Assembly: GCA_963920705.1 (NCBI GenBank)
Contig: OY987233.1
Coordinates: 14,247,459-14,311,458, forward strand
Direction of reading: 5' to 3'
Source of the DNA: Odiellus spinosus
Lineage: Eukaryota > Arthropoda > Arachnida > Opiliones > Phalangiidae
Length of the DNA: 64,000 nucleotides
Shown: one piece after another, positions 42,566 through 54,151 of the stretch
How positions within the stretch are numbered: position 1 is the stretch's first letter
How the letters are laid out: each line of letters starts with the position of its first letter
The notes under the pieces: generated by a model
Databases searched by the model: none
Told to the model about the DNA's origin: nothing
Seen by the model: only the letters and a program-made list of their open reading frames with translations
Program-made: the position numbers and the translations under genes

Positions 42566-43380
42566 TTGAAAGTTTACTAGCACTATATATAAAATATATC
42601 CATTTTAGCTTAAATACCAAATTTTTTGCAACTTTTGAAAATAGTCTAAATGATTAATAAAATTCGTTTAAAATTAATAAAATTTAATAAGCTAATAATA
42701 TTAATTATATCAAAAATTTTGGCTAGCTCAAGCCGTTGCTTAAGCGAACGTTTGGCTTACATCCGTTAATATTTATCGCGTTATATATAAAATTTTAGCT
42801 TACAGTATAATATTTTCACCAACTTGTTTCGTTAGGGATATTTTTTTACGTCATCCCCGTAAAAAACCGGTAAAAACTATCTTTCAAGATATTCTTATGC
42901 ATTGTGGAGTTGGGTTAGATGTTTTTCTCTTATATAATTTTTGGTGGCCCATTTGAGTTTATATGGTAGATGCCTAACATATTTTTATATTGGAAAAATA
43001 TTACGAGAAGGATTGTTCGTGGATTTTTGGCTTTTAATAAAAATGAACTCCCTATGATAAACATAGGCTTTATGATCTTCGACAACTAAAGAAGATGCAC
43101 AAAACGTCAGAAAAATAAAAGTAACACGGGAAAAATAAAAAAGCCAAGGCTTAGAAAAAATTCAAAAATCGACAATGGTCTTATTTTAAATTTGATATTC
43201 TAAGATATTTATGTATTATTTTTCTGAAACATTTTTCTCAACTTGAGATTAAATTATCTTTTATTCTAGTTAATTTAAATTTTCATAGAGCAGTTTGTAC
43301 TACAGTTATTGCTTACGCGGAGTAATACCTATTGTTAAGCCTCCTAGGTTAATTTTTATATTAGTATCGACTATTATTAA
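42566..43380. other. Spacer
   Basis: It contains GCCAAGGCTTAG (43143-43154). No gene seen. Confidence 0.35.
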
Positions 43381-43715
43381 ATTTTTCCATGAACTTCAAA
43401 TGGAAATTGATTAGCATTTTCGGAAATATCGTTAAAAAACGATTCAAAATATATACATACAAATGTTATAGAAACAATTACAGCGACAGTAAAAATACAT
43501 ATTTTATAATCGCCATTTTCGAAATTTTTAAAAATAAAAATTCCCCGCAATACTGCGTCATCACTATGGTCGCGTGATTTCGCTATTGTAGAGACTACAG
43601 TTGATTCTCACGCGTTCTGGCACCAGTGATAAGGTCGCTTTCGGGCGGTCATTTACGTAAAAGTACTTAATCCAGAAAGTCAACTACTATAAGTAATCCA
43701 TAGGCATTATTAAAT
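43381..43715 (+). mobile_element. Family-B element, left part
   Basis: CCATGAACTTCAAATGGAAA, CATTTTCGGAAATATCGTTA, AAAATTCCCCGCAATACTGC, GTCATCACTATGGTCGCGTG, CACCAGTGATAAGGTCGCTT and AGTACTTAATCCAGAAAGTC in family order. It stops after AAGTCAACTACTAT. The terminal GTGAGGCTGTCAC is missing. The 62-codon frame at 43389-43577 is a by-product. Confidence 0.8.
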
Positions 43716-44087
43716 ATATAATTTTAAAAAAATTTAAAAACATCAAACCAAACATAATTGTCAATAATATGAATTTCGTATTTCATCCTGGGTGAAGCTA
43801 AAAATAACGCAAGAAACCGGTGAATAGTGTAAAAAAAAATAATACTAGAGGCTTTAAATATCGCGAGATAATAATGATAAGTTTGGCGCCTCTAGGGGTG
43901 AAATTACAAGCGCAAAAATGAATTGAGAATAATATAAAAACCTAACCTCACGACACCTGTTGGCGCAATCAAGCCTAAAAATATCAGACCTTCTTCTCCC
44001 GGTCCTCGATCGCCAACTTCCTCCACCTTCTCTTCTCCTAAAAACCGATTAAACTAGTTTCAGCTGCTTCTGTCTCGTGCGCAACGT
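43716..44087. other. Spacer
   Basis: It contains GTTTGGCGCC (about 43880) and pyrimidine-rich DNA at 43990-44040. No gene seen. Confidence 0.35.
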
Positions 44088-44490
44088 TTGAAGGGAGAAT
44101 GCAACCTAAAAAGTGATTTTTTTCTATCGATTCCTTATCGTTTAAATAGGCCTAGAAATCAATTTAAAACTTGCCCTGAAAATAGGCTTAGCGGGATTCA
44201 TGGAGATCCTGAATTGCCTCCGTGTAAGGTCTAGCGACCAATGAGCGAAGGTCAGTCTTTGACGCGAGATCTCCACGAGACTTACAATCGCCTTCTATTG
44301 GTCGCTAGACCTTATAACCGAGGAAATCGGGATCTCCATGAATCCGGTTAAGCCTATTTTCCGGGTAAGTTTTAAATGCATTTCTAGTTTAATATTTGTT
44401 CGTACTTTTTTTTCACTAATGAATTAAGCCTATTTAATCGATAAGGAATCGATAAAAAACACTTGTTGTTAGGTTGCATCTTCCCTTTAA
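44088..44490. mobile_element. Family-A inverted-repeat element
   Basis: The left end TTGAAGGGAGAATGCAACCT has lost its TTAA. The right end is AGGTTGCATCTTCCCTTTAA. The left arm lacks about 60 bp (GGCCTAGAAATCAATTTAAA joins directly). The centre with GTCTAGCGACCAATGAGCGA and its inverted partner is well kept. It shares its right TTTAAA with the next element. Confidence 0.8.
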
Positions 44491-44779
44491 AGAGATAATG
44501 AAATTGAAAAGGTTAATTATCTTAAATCGATTAAAGATGGAAGGCAAAAGTACGACGAACATCACACGTTTATTTAATTATAAATCAAAAATTCTGAAAA
44601 TTTAACCCTCCCCCTTCAAATGTCTATGGTTTTGGAACTAATTAGGACCTGTTGATTTCAATAAAAAATATACTAAAAATTTATTAGGCTTAGTGTATCC
44701 AAATAACAACTTAATCGATTAAAATAAACGATTAATTTTGTTATTCAATATTAAGAATACACAGTTCATTATCCCTTTA
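44487..44779. mobile_element. TTAA-ended element abutting family A
   Basis: Left TTTAAAGAGATAATGAA and right TTCATTATCCCTTTAA form a ~16-bp inverted end pair with about 290 bp between. The left TTTAAA is also the right end of the family-A copy, so one inserted at the edge of the other. Confidence 0.55.
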
Positions 44780-44903
44780 ATTCGTAATTATTTGAAATAA
44801 TGAGTTTCCCGTTCTACATATATTTTTAATGATTATATAGAAACCAAAAGCTAGAATCAAATAACAAAAAAGACAGAAATAAAAATTATTAAGGGCTTAA
44901 GTG

Positions 44904-44934
<31 letters not shown>

Positions 44935-45297
44935 GCATCGTCTGACTTATAATCAATTTCCGATATTGCAATTGATTTTATTATTCTATATATCGATTCC
45001 CAGGTGGCCACGTGGTTTTTCCCGCCAAAACGAGCTCCGAATTATGATTACTATTGCACGGAGAGAGAAAGGACCAAAAAAATAATCAATTATAGAAAAC
45101 GCGCTAGGTATATGGCCACATCGGGGAATTTCACTCGGCTCCAGGCTTACCTTCATTTATGTAAAGGATTAAGTATTAATTGGGCGGGAAAATTTTTATT
45201 GGTGTGAGACTTTTATGGTTCAGCGGTATAAAAAATGGTGGCGCGCGCACCTAGACATTATTTAACACGTGATTGAGATTCCAGACGATAATAAAGC
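44780..45297. other. Spacer with a 28-A run
   Basis: A28 at 44904-44931. TTTTTCCCGCCAAAACGAG (about 45016) and GGGCGGGAAAATT (about 45181) are E2F-like words. The 67-codon frame (45004-45207) lacks an ATG and is not supported. Confidence 0.4.
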
Positions 45298-45445
45298 TGC
45301 AATTGTAGAGCCTACAGTTGATTCTCGCGCAAGTGATAAGGTCGCTTTCGCGCCGTCTTTTTCGTAAAAGTACTTAATTCAGAGTGAACTATCTTTCGTA
45401 TGAAAATTATAGTTAATTACGTTCCAGAAATATGTAGTGATAAAT
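45298..45445 (+). mobile_element. Family-B element, internal fragment
   Basis: TTGTAGAGCCTACAGTTGAT, AAGTGATAAGGTCGCTTTCG, CGTAAAAGTACTTAATTCAG and TAGTTAATTACGTTCCAGAA match the central part of family B. Both ends are absent. Confidence 0.7.
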
Positions 45446-46370
45446 TTAAAATTATTATTTTATTTTTATTATTTTAAAAAAGTGTTATATTACAAATTAA
45501 TTAAAATTTAGTTCGGAACAAAAACGATTTAGAAATGGCTTAAATCCATAAAACTTGATATTTTTTTATCCTGTCTCAAATTTCAATCTAATTTAAAAAT
45601 TCCACTAGAAATCTGAGTACATTTTTAAACTTTTGTTCGAGTTAACAAAATCTTTTAACAAAAAACCTAAAATGAAAAAGCAAAACGTAAACTTCACAAA
45701 CTTGAAACATTTCGCCAGTTTGCAGAATGAAAATAAATTGAAGTGTTATGATACATAATTTTAATCCTAATAGAAACCGAAAATAGTTCGTGATTTATAA
45801 ATTTTCACTTTATTTTATTTTTGAAAGTTGCGAGTCTGAAAATAATTTGGTTTTTTGCAAAATTGAACGAATCATTGGCGGATTTATACATAATGTTAAT
45901 TCTAAAGGGAACCAAAAGTAGTACCTGATATTTCCGTTTGAACGAGCTATTAGATTTTATTTTCCTTGTAACTTACGCGAATAAGATCTGGAGAAAATCG
46001 GAGATGGCGTTAGAGCGTCGGAAATATTTTGATTGCTTTTAAATTGAATTCGCCAGTTTGAAGGATTTAGGATATGTTGTTTTCTTCCCACTTTTTTACC
46101 TCCTTTCTCCTCCCCCTATAGCTTCTTCTTCAGGAGCTAGCCCTGATCTTCTCCGGTTTCAACATCCTTCTCATCCTTTAGTATATAGGCCTATAGCATC
46201 CCCCATCTCTTTTCATCTTGAACTTCTTTTCCGTTTGACGAAGGAAGCTTCATCCAAGGAGAGAAAAAACAAGGTTTAGGATTATATGTATAAATAGTGA
46301 GCAATTGAAAGTGTGGAAAAGTGTATAGAAGATTTTTTCCCATCAATTTCCCAAATTAAAGCGGATATAA
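45446..46370. other. AT-rich spacer
   Basis: No gene seen. A 73-codon frame at 46058-46279 (Pro/Ser-rich) has no recognisable features. Confidence 0.35.
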
Positions 46371-46765
46371 ATTTAAAGGGATAATGAAAGCGGATATTTT
46401 ATTTTTGAAAATGTCACGGGTTTTTCACCAGCTCCAAATTGAATTTCAGTAACATTTTCGTAAAGATCGTCGATTAAGCCTAATTTCAAACGTCGATTAA
46501 GCCTAATTTCAAAGGCCGATTACGCCTAATTCCAACGTCGATTAAGCCTAATTTCAAACGTCGATTAAGCCTAATTTCAAAGGTCGATTAAGCCTCGTTT
46601 CAAAGGTCGATTAAGCCTCGTTTCAAAGGCCGATTACGCCTAATTTCAAACGTCGATTAAGCCTCGTTTCAAAGGCCGAGTAAGACTCGTTTCTAAGGCC
46701 AAATAAGGCTTATTTCAAACGTCGATTAAGCCTATTTTTAAAGGCCAATTAATTATATTTTCAAA
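46371..46765. repeat. Minisatellite, 23-bp unit CGATTAAGCCTAATTTCAAA, fused to a family-B-like end
   Basis: After TTTAAAGGGATAATGAAAGC and a family-B-like stretch (GTCACGGGTTTTTCACCAGC, TTTTCGTAAAGATCG; about 46415-46467) come about 12-13 copies of CGATTAAGCCTAATTTCAAA followed by CGT or GGC. Variants with TCGTTTC and ACGCC occur. The same unit, reverse-complemented, forms the array at 50086-50362. Confidence 0.9.
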
Positions 46766-47151
46766 CGTTGATTAAACTTTCGTTTGGTGAAATATTCGAT
46801 ATTTGAAAATGATTTACCTCGAATTCTGGCAGATCTATAATATGAACGTATTATGTGCCAGTAAACCTTTAAAATAGATAGACATTATGAACCATAGAAA
46901 CATCATATATTTTTCTAGTCTCTTAAGCCTTGTCAAAGATTTATACATTTAATCCAATATATATACATAAAAAAATTCAATTTATGTAAAGCCGTATTAT
47001 ATTGTCGATTTCAATTTAAATTTTCATTACGTTCAAAGCTAAGTTCCCTTTAAAAATGCATAGTTATAAAATGTAGGGTACCATCGCACGTGCAGACAAC
47101 TCGCGATTCTTATCCAAAGAATTACATTATCGAATTATGTCAATACACAAA

Positions 47152-47192
<41 letters not shown>

Positions 47193-47324
47193 TAAAAATA
47201 TCGTGAATTTTCACCGGGAATTGGCAACGGGTGTAAAGCTAGACTTTCCTTTGTATCTCTTAATAAAAAAAACCTTTAGAGATAACGTGAAGCTTAACTT
47301 TACACGAGCAATCAAAATAAGGTG
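46766..47324. other. Spacer with a 36-T run
   Basis: T36 at 47156-47191, the longest homopolymer here. No gene seen. Confidence 0.4.
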
Positions 47325-47930
47325 ACAAAATTAAAGCGCGTGCCAAAAAAATGAAACCATATATCATTAAAAATATCAACGTATCTTTGCACCGTTATTA
47401 AATGGTACAAATTGTATATAGAAAGGCGGGGATTAATTCTTAACTTTTATTGATACAAAAAATTTAAAAAAAAGAGCGCGCGTGCGAAAAGATGAAAGAT
47501 CTCCACCTAATATCGAAAAAAATGTAAACATAACTTTGCAGCGTTATTAAAGGCTAATGTATTGTACTGGTAATGCGGGGAGTTGAGTGTAAAGTTAATT
47601 TGAAACCTTTATATCATAATTTTTTATAATAACAAAAACGCTGCACGCGCAGATATGAAAACCTATCGTAAATATTTTCAATCTAACTGTATAGCGTTAT
47701 TAAAGACTACGATATTATACGAATAAAGGCGGGAGTTAGTAGAATTAAGTCGAAACCTTTTATAATTTTTATAAAAAAATAAGAAACTCACACGCGAAAA
47801 GATGAAACTGATCTGAAAAATTTATCAATCTAACTTTTTAGCGATATTTAACTTAATACGAGTGTATTATAAAGGCGAGGGGTTAAGTATAGAAATAAGT
47901 TGATACGTTTTTAATATCAAGTGTTGTGTC
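47325..47930. repeat. Four diverged tandem copies of a ~150-bp unit
   Basis: The block GC[A/G]CCGTTATTAAA recurs at about 47388, 47538, 47692 and 47837 (last as TTAGCGATATTTAA). Each is followed by AAAGGCGGG(G/A)-type sequence, then by CACGCGC(A/G)-AAAGATGAAA. Identity is moderate, so the array is old. Confidence 0.75.
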
Positions 47931-48790
47931 GCTATAAGCTTGGCGTTCGCTCCAATGGATCGGGTTCCAATGAAGCGAAGGCGATTTAACAGCTGCCTAG
48001 TTACCGATTATCAACTCGAGCGTGTAGCGTTTAGAAACAGGGGAATTCTCTATCGCTTTATTTAGTATTATGTGTGAATATAGAAGGTTAGTAGAGTATT
48101 TTATCGGTTGCGGGTTGATTTGATAAGGTGACGTAGGGTGAAACTCTCATATCCATCAAGTAGGAAAGGCCAAAATGTACTAGGCGGTTAATGCATTTCG
48201 CAGAGCACACAATACGCGTTGCTTTTCAACCAAATACGTAAAGGAAAAAAAAACGTATTAACATGAGATTTAGTGCTAAAATGATGTATCTAGGTTTTTC
48301 AAGAGGATATATCCAATTTCACGGAATTTTAGATGATGTAACGTAACTTTTTCTAAATTTCTTGGTTTCCAAAAGTGTAATTTGATACATTTAGAAATAA
48401 TATGCGAATTAAAGAAAATTAATGTAATCTCTATAAAAATAATTTTATATAAAATTCTAACATTTTTCTATGAGAAATGACAATTTTTCAATTAGGAATT
48501 TGTAAATTTTGAAAATGTTCACTATTTTTATCTTTGGAATGAAGAATAAATTAATTTACATAAATTCTTCAATAATCTCTTCCCAAAAAAATACAACATA
48601 AATTCGTCAAGATTTTCTATAAATCTCATGGGTAAATTAATATTAAAATCATTAGATTTTCTCTTAGGAAATAAAACCAAAATTAACAATATCTTTCATA
48701 TTCTTCTATGAGATGCAAGTTAAATCTCTAAGAAAAATAAACATGTAACAAAATTTTTCATATTTCAATATAAAAAATTTTGAAATTTCT
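47931..48790. other. Spacer
   Basis: No gene seen. CGTTCGCTCCAATGG and CCAATGAAGCGAAGGCG make a weak hairpin around 47950-47987. Confidence 0.35.
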
Positions 48791-49555
48791 ATTAAAAATT
48801 ATTAAAAATTATTATAAATTAATCTATAATAAAGATCATAAATTAATCTATAATAAATATCATAATTAATCTATAATAAATATAAATTTAATCTATAATA
48901 AATATAAATTTAATCTATAATAAATATAAATTTAATCTATAATAAATATAAATTTAATCTATAATAAATATAAATTTAATCTATAATAAATATAAATTTA
49001 ATCTATAATAAATATAAATTTAATCTATAAGAAATATTATAAATTAATCTATAATATTTATCATAAACTAACCTATGATAGTTATCATAAACTAACCTCT
49101 AACCTATGATAGTTATCATAACCTAATATATGATATTTATAAATTAATCTATAACATTTATCGTAAATTAATCTATAACATTTATCATAAATTAATCTAT
49201 AATATTTATCATAAATTAATTTATAATATTTATCATAAATTAATTTATAATATTTATCATAAATTAATTTATAATATTTATCATAAATTAATTTATAATA
49301 TTTTTCATAAATTAATTTATAATGTTTTTCATAAATTAATCTATATTTTTCATAAATTAATCTATATTTTTCATAAATTAATCTATATTTTTCATAAATT
49401 AATCTATATTTTTCATAAATTAATCTATACTTTTCATAACTCAATCTATATTTTTCATAATATTTAATTCATAAATAAGTCTATAAAAATTATATAAAAT
49501 ATTCTATAATAATTATCATTAATTAAACTTTAATAATTATCATAAATCACCGTCT
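48791..49555. repeat. AT-rich minisatellite, 22- and 24-bp units
   Basis: First half: AATCTATAATAAATATAAATTT-type 22-bp units (given as AATCTATAATAAATATAAAT plus TT). Second half: 24-bp units ATAAATTAATCTATAATATT followed by TATC. The 24-bp half is open on the minus strand (49085-49444, repeats of YEKYRLI), an artefact of a unit divisible by three. Confidence 0.93.
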
Positions 49556-50085
49556 AATTACTGGTAATAAAACAGATTGAAAATTTAACATCAATTAACT
49601 TAAAAATACTAAAATATAAGCGTAAATTACCATATCAAAAATCGAGTCAAACATAAAATATTACATTTATCAATATTTTAATTCCTTGAGTTACTTGTAT
49701 TTAGCATTAGGGTTGCAATTTCCCTTTCTGATAGGCTTGAGGGGGTGGGGATGAGGGGATAATAGGGGGCTATGTCCGTTGATAACCCCTGACGCCATCT
49801 ATTAGCGGTCTTCTTACGCCTATGCAACTTTCCATCGATGAATTTTTCTTTCAGAGCTTATTTTTTTTTCCCCCTTTTTGCTCTGATGGGTGCAAGTCCA
49901 AGTAAGCTTGGGGTTGGGGTTGTGGGTGGGGAGAAGAGTAGATAAAAGGGGGTGTGTCCCCCTAGTCAATGGAATCTATCAGGGATGAAGCATCAATGCC
50001 AAGACATAATTCCATCCTCAACCCCCTGATAGGAAGTTTTTTCACATTCTATTCTTACATTTTCAAGCAATACATACAATACTAC
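49556..50085. other. G-rich region with two quadruplex-type motifs
   Basis: On the plus strand GGGGGTGGGGATGAGGGG then ATAATAGGGGG (49741-49769), and GGGGTTGGGGTTGTGGGTGG then GG (49910-49931), each with four G-runs and loops of 1-6 bases. Nearby GGGGGTGTGTCCCCC (about 49949-49964) is a hairpin. The two halves of the region resemble each other, suggesting an old duplication. No gene. Confidence 0.6.
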
Positions 50086-50395
50086 GAGGCTTGATCGGCG
50101 TTTGAAATTAGGCTTAAACGGCGTTTGAAATTAGGCTTAAACGGCGTTTGAAATTAGGCTTAAACGGCGTTTGAAATTAGGCTTAAACGGCGTTTGAAAT
50201 TAGGTTTAAACGGCGTTGGAAATTAGGCTTAATCGGCGTTTGAAATTAGGATTGATTGACGTTTGAAATTAGGCTTAATGGGCCTTTGAAATTAAGTTTA
50301 ATCGGCCTTTGAAATTAGGCTTAATTGGCGTTTAAAATTAGGACTTATCGGCCTTTGAAAAAATCCGTGACAGCTTCACTTTAAAATAAAACGTG
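50086..50395. repeat. Minisatellite, 23-bp unit (reverse of the 46.5-kb array), with family-B end
   Basis: About 12 copies of GAAATTAGGCTTAAACGGCG followed by TTT, the reverse complement of the 46.47-kb unit. It ends with AAAAAATCCGTGACAGCTTC then ACTTTAAAA (50358-50386), the terminal inverted repeat of family B. The array thus lies where the interior of a family-B element should be. Confidence 0.92.
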
Positions 50396-50927
50396 AAAAA
50401 ATAACTTGTTACTTTCCCTTTAAAATAAAATAAGCATATGGATTTCCACGCATGGATGCTGGTTCCAAATTTCTAATGATAAAAAAAATTAAATTAAAAA
50501 AACTGAAATATATACCAATGTATATAATATATGTTAGTAGATAATAATGAATATATGTTAGTCTATTTCTTTCTGTAGTTCTTAGAAGCACAATAGATAA
50601 GAATAACCCTCTCCTCATTCGATATGCGCGATTTATTATCTAACCCAAAAGAAAGTCTAAAAATATTTATAAAAAAAAATGAAAAAAAAATAAAAAAAAA
50701 ATTGTAGGACAATTGTTACCATCTAACCCTAATAACATCCGCTGAGCTATGATATCATATTTCTTATAATATTAAAAGGAACCCAGTTAAAGGATGACAG
50801 ACATACAAATATGCGTAATTTTAAAGGGAGACTGAAGGAAAAATCGCAAGCCCTAATTTGAACAGTAATTAAAAGTCCCTTATTCCTGGAAATCAAATAT
50901 TTTAATAATTAAAGACTTGAGTCTTTA
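50396..50927. other. Spacer
   Basis: At about 50819 TTTTAAAGGGAGACTGAAGG is another TTAA-type end. A possible partner is GTCTTCCCTTAAACTC at about 52479-52494. No gene; the frame at 50409-50618 is unsupported. Confidence 0.35.
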
Positions 50928-51200
50928 TCATAGTTTTAAAACGCCATATTCAAAATTTTATACCACTTTCGGTTGACGCGTTAGAAAGAAGCTTCAAAAT
51001 AAATGGCAGTTTGTTTCCGATAAATGACGTAGTTTATTTCTGGAACGTAATTCACGCTCATTTTCGTACGAAAGGTAGTTAACTTTTTGGATTAAGTACT
51101 TTTACGGAAAAGACCGCGCGAAAGCGACTTTATCATTGGTACCAGAATCAACTGTAGAGGCTCAGCTACAATAGTGATGACGTAGTATTTCGGCTAATTT
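50928..51200 (-). mobile_element. Family-B element, internal fragment
   Basis: Minus orientation: CGCCATATTCAAAATTTTAT, GACGCGTTAGAAAGAAGCTT, TTATTTCTGGAACGTAATTC, GGATTAAGTACTTTTACGGA, AGAATCAACTGTAGAGGCTC and GTGATGACGTAGTATTTCGG. Both termini are missing. Confidence 0.75.
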
Positions 51201-51230
51201 CCATGTAGAATTGAAGATGCCAGCCAATCA

Positions 51231-52475
51231 GATTTTACTTTACGCAAACCTTTGTGTTTAGTTTACTCGAATTTAGATGGCGGCACGGTCTCCATTTATT
51301 TTCCTAGAAACATATTTTGCTTGACTTGAAAAATAAAATTTTAACTAGCAACTAACGTGTGAAAAATCAGTGGACATTTCCAGAATATTCCAGACCTTTC
51401 TAGAACTTTCAAGTACTTTACAGAATTTCCTAGACCTCACCAGACTTCTCTGGGGGGAGGGAGAGAGGGAGAAAAGCTACGGACGTACGCACGTACGGAC
51501 ATTTATTGTTCTTTGATTTCTTTCTCGATCAATGTTTTGTAGACATTTTACAATTATTTCGTTAACTTATTTTCACTAAAACATTTTCTGACCGTCTGCC
51601 TTGAGTTCCTTTAAATAAAAAATCCGCAAATATTTTCTATCCAAAGTTAGACAATGCAGGAACCCGAAATAAAGCAAAAAGCAACCTATAAGTTTCAAGC
51701 AAAAATATTCAAAAAGGGAGTTTGATTTTTTTTTTTTTTTTTTTTTTTTTGTATTATTATATTTTCTTTTGGAGTTTGACATAGTTATTAGACAAGGCAT
51801 CATGCATAAAATCTTATTGTATTCTTTTCGTTTATAATACCAAAACATAGAGAGATAGATATGCCCATATCATATCCTGCGTGTTTTTTTTTTTTTACTT
51901 GGGCTTTTTTTGATATAAAATATTCTGGACATCAGAAAGTAGGTACTAAAAAATAAAATATAAAATATACTCAACCATATATCCCCCCAGAAAAAATAAT
52001 ACGATCAATGTAATACTTATATATTTTGCAATCTTAGAAAGTAACAAATATAAATTGATAAATCTGAACTTTTATTTTAATATTCGGGCATTTGTAAATA
52101 ATTAATGAAGCTAATGAGTTACAATTTATTATTTTTACCGCCTGATGACGTAGTTAATGTTTTTGATAAGTAATTTAACTATCAAACACTATTAATTTTC
52201 AATGTCCGTACGTGCTTACGTCCGTAATATTTTTCAGAATGTTCTAGAAGGTTAAATAAAAGTCTGGAGAGATATATAATTTTGTATAAAGTTCTAGAAA
52301 GGTCTGGAGAATTCAGGAAGATTCTAGAAATGTCTGGAAAGTTCTGGATAATTCTAGAAAAGTCTAGGAAAAAATCTAGAAAATTCTGGGAAATTCTGAA
52401 ATTTTATGTCCCTTGATTTTTTACGGTTTTTTGCGTAAAGTTTAATATGAAAGCTAGTTGATTTTCTGGACTCCG
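51231..52475. mobile_element. Family-J foldback with TCTAGAAAGGTCTGGA-rich arms
   Basis: The left arm (51231-51505) runs ACTTTACGCAAACC ... CCAGACCTTTCTAGAACTTT ... ACGTACGCACGTACGGACAT. The right arm (about 52198-52470) is the reverse: ATGTCCGTACGTGCTTACGT ... TTCTAGAAAGGTCTGGAGAA ... TTTTTTGCGTAAAG. Each arm contains a degenerate minisatellite of TCTAGAAA/TCTGGAGA words. The 700-bp loop has a T25 run (51726-51750) and no coding capacity. Single arms occur inside family-B copies at 5.64 and 55.46 kb. Confidence 0.7.
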
Positions 52476-53211
52476 TCTTCCCTTAAACTCTAGAGACATA
52501 GATTCGATTACAATCTTATAAAGTAATAAATCTAAAATAATAAAACCAATTTTTATATGAGAACATAGACCCATTCTCAGATTGTAACTGTATCAAATAT
52601 ATTTGGAATACATTTCAATTTCGAAACTTTGCATCTATAGGGTTTTTTAGTTTTGAATTACGTTTCAACCTTAGAATGATTTGAACTATACATTAAACAA
52701 GACGGTTTTTATATAGTAATTCCGTTTCATTCCAAGATTATATACCAGAGATTGAAACTGAGCTATAGAAAATATAAGTGATTTTTTAGTACGAGTTCTT
52801 TAAATTTGGTTTCTCTGGTGGAGATATTTTCGGGGGTTTTATATGTCATAATGTATACAATGGATAGATGATGAGGGTTTCAACCGGAAATGCGGGAGTA
52901 CTTTTTTTGTGGCTCCTTCTAGGGGCGTCTTTATACCGGAAACGCTGTGATGTTCTGTAACCAATCTCGTATGGATATTCTAATATTAAAAGACATACAT
53001 CCAGGGTCACCTGACTTTTATTCTACTCCTATTTCTTGATTCTTCATTTTCCTTGTTAAAAAGTTACTCGCTTTGACCTTTCATACGTGACCTTTTGACT
53101 TTTTATCATAACTAATAAGCTTAGTTTATATTTTTAAGATTTTTTTTGCATAGTTTCGTTTCACTAAGACTAGAGATCTTACAACTTCGCCTCTTCCCAT
53201 ACCTTCTATTG
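52476..53211. other. Spacer
   Basis: No gene or array seen. Confidence 0.35.
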
Positions 53212-53360
53212 CTACGGTCACAATTCTTAATCGATTTCTTAATCGATTAGAAACGGTAAACCAATATTCAAATCGATAGGAATCTTCATAAATCGATTTA
53301 TTGTAGCTTTATCTATCGGTTGTTGATTCTGTATGAAACTGGTTCCCGAAGCCATCTCTG
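53212..53360. mobile_element. Family-G element, left part
   Basis: GCTACGGTCACAATTCTTAA, AATCGATTTATTGTAGCTTT, ATCTATCGGTTGTTGATTCT and TATGAAACTGGTTCCCGAAG match the copy at 12136-12435. The right end was not found. Confidence 0.6.
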
Positions 53361-54151
53361 AGTGGCTTTAATAGAACTTTTCCCTCATTTCACCTCACCT
53401 TGAGACTGAAGGTCACGTGTGTGACGCATGCGTATTTGGTTTCTAAAAATATGCAAATTGATCTAATTTACTAAAATATGACGTTTTTAACGACTTTTTC
53501 GAATATGATACTTAATTTCCATTTGAAACTCGTGTAGAAATCTAATTTCAAATTGTTATATTATATTAATATAATACTCGTCACCATGGCAACGAAGTTA
53601 AAAATAGATTGTCACCTAATTAGGCGCGTGAAAAATGAAGAACTGACGGCTACTAGCTCGTGCGCAAACCGGAAGTTCCGTTCAGCGGAAATGACGCCCC
53701 AAAAAATAAACATAAAAGCATCCACATGTAGTCTTAGCTCATTGCTTTCTTTATAATGTGTCCGTTACAATAAAAGCTACGAAGTAAAGGCCCATATAGA
53801 TACAATTTTAGACTTTGTAACATATTTAGGTCTTGGTGCGTACGTACCATTAAAACTATTTGTTCAATTTCGGTGAACATTTCTTATAGTTATTATTACA
53901 TTATATCTTCTAAGAAAAACGTTATTGCATGGTTCTTAAAAAATGTTACAAAAGAAAACCGAAGTAGGACCAGTTAGAATACACAAGAGATTGCCAAAAA
54001 TTATGTCTACACAATATAGACCCCTGAATCATTTGGACTGGAAAAATTTGGTCTACAAAAATAACTATTCCCGTTCGACCGAAAACCTTATTGGTCCAAG
54101 GGTTTAAGGATATTAGAAATCAAGTTTTCAGAAACAAATTCTTCCTAGGAC
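53361..54151. other. Spacer with a weak family-B remnant
   Basis: At about 53478-53545 TTTTTAACGACTTTTTCGAA and TACTTAATTTCCATTTGAAA look like a decayed family-B end. The 67-codon frame at 53553-53756 has no recognisable product. Confidence 0.35.

Noticed and set aside
47137..47325. 62-codon ORF reading through the T36 run
   Set aside because: Poly-phenylalanine from a homopolymer; not a credible gene.
49085..49444. 119-codon minus ORF with YEKYRLI repeats
   Set aside because: A 24-bp AT-rich unit in a non-stop frame. Copy variants change residues freely; no sign of coding.
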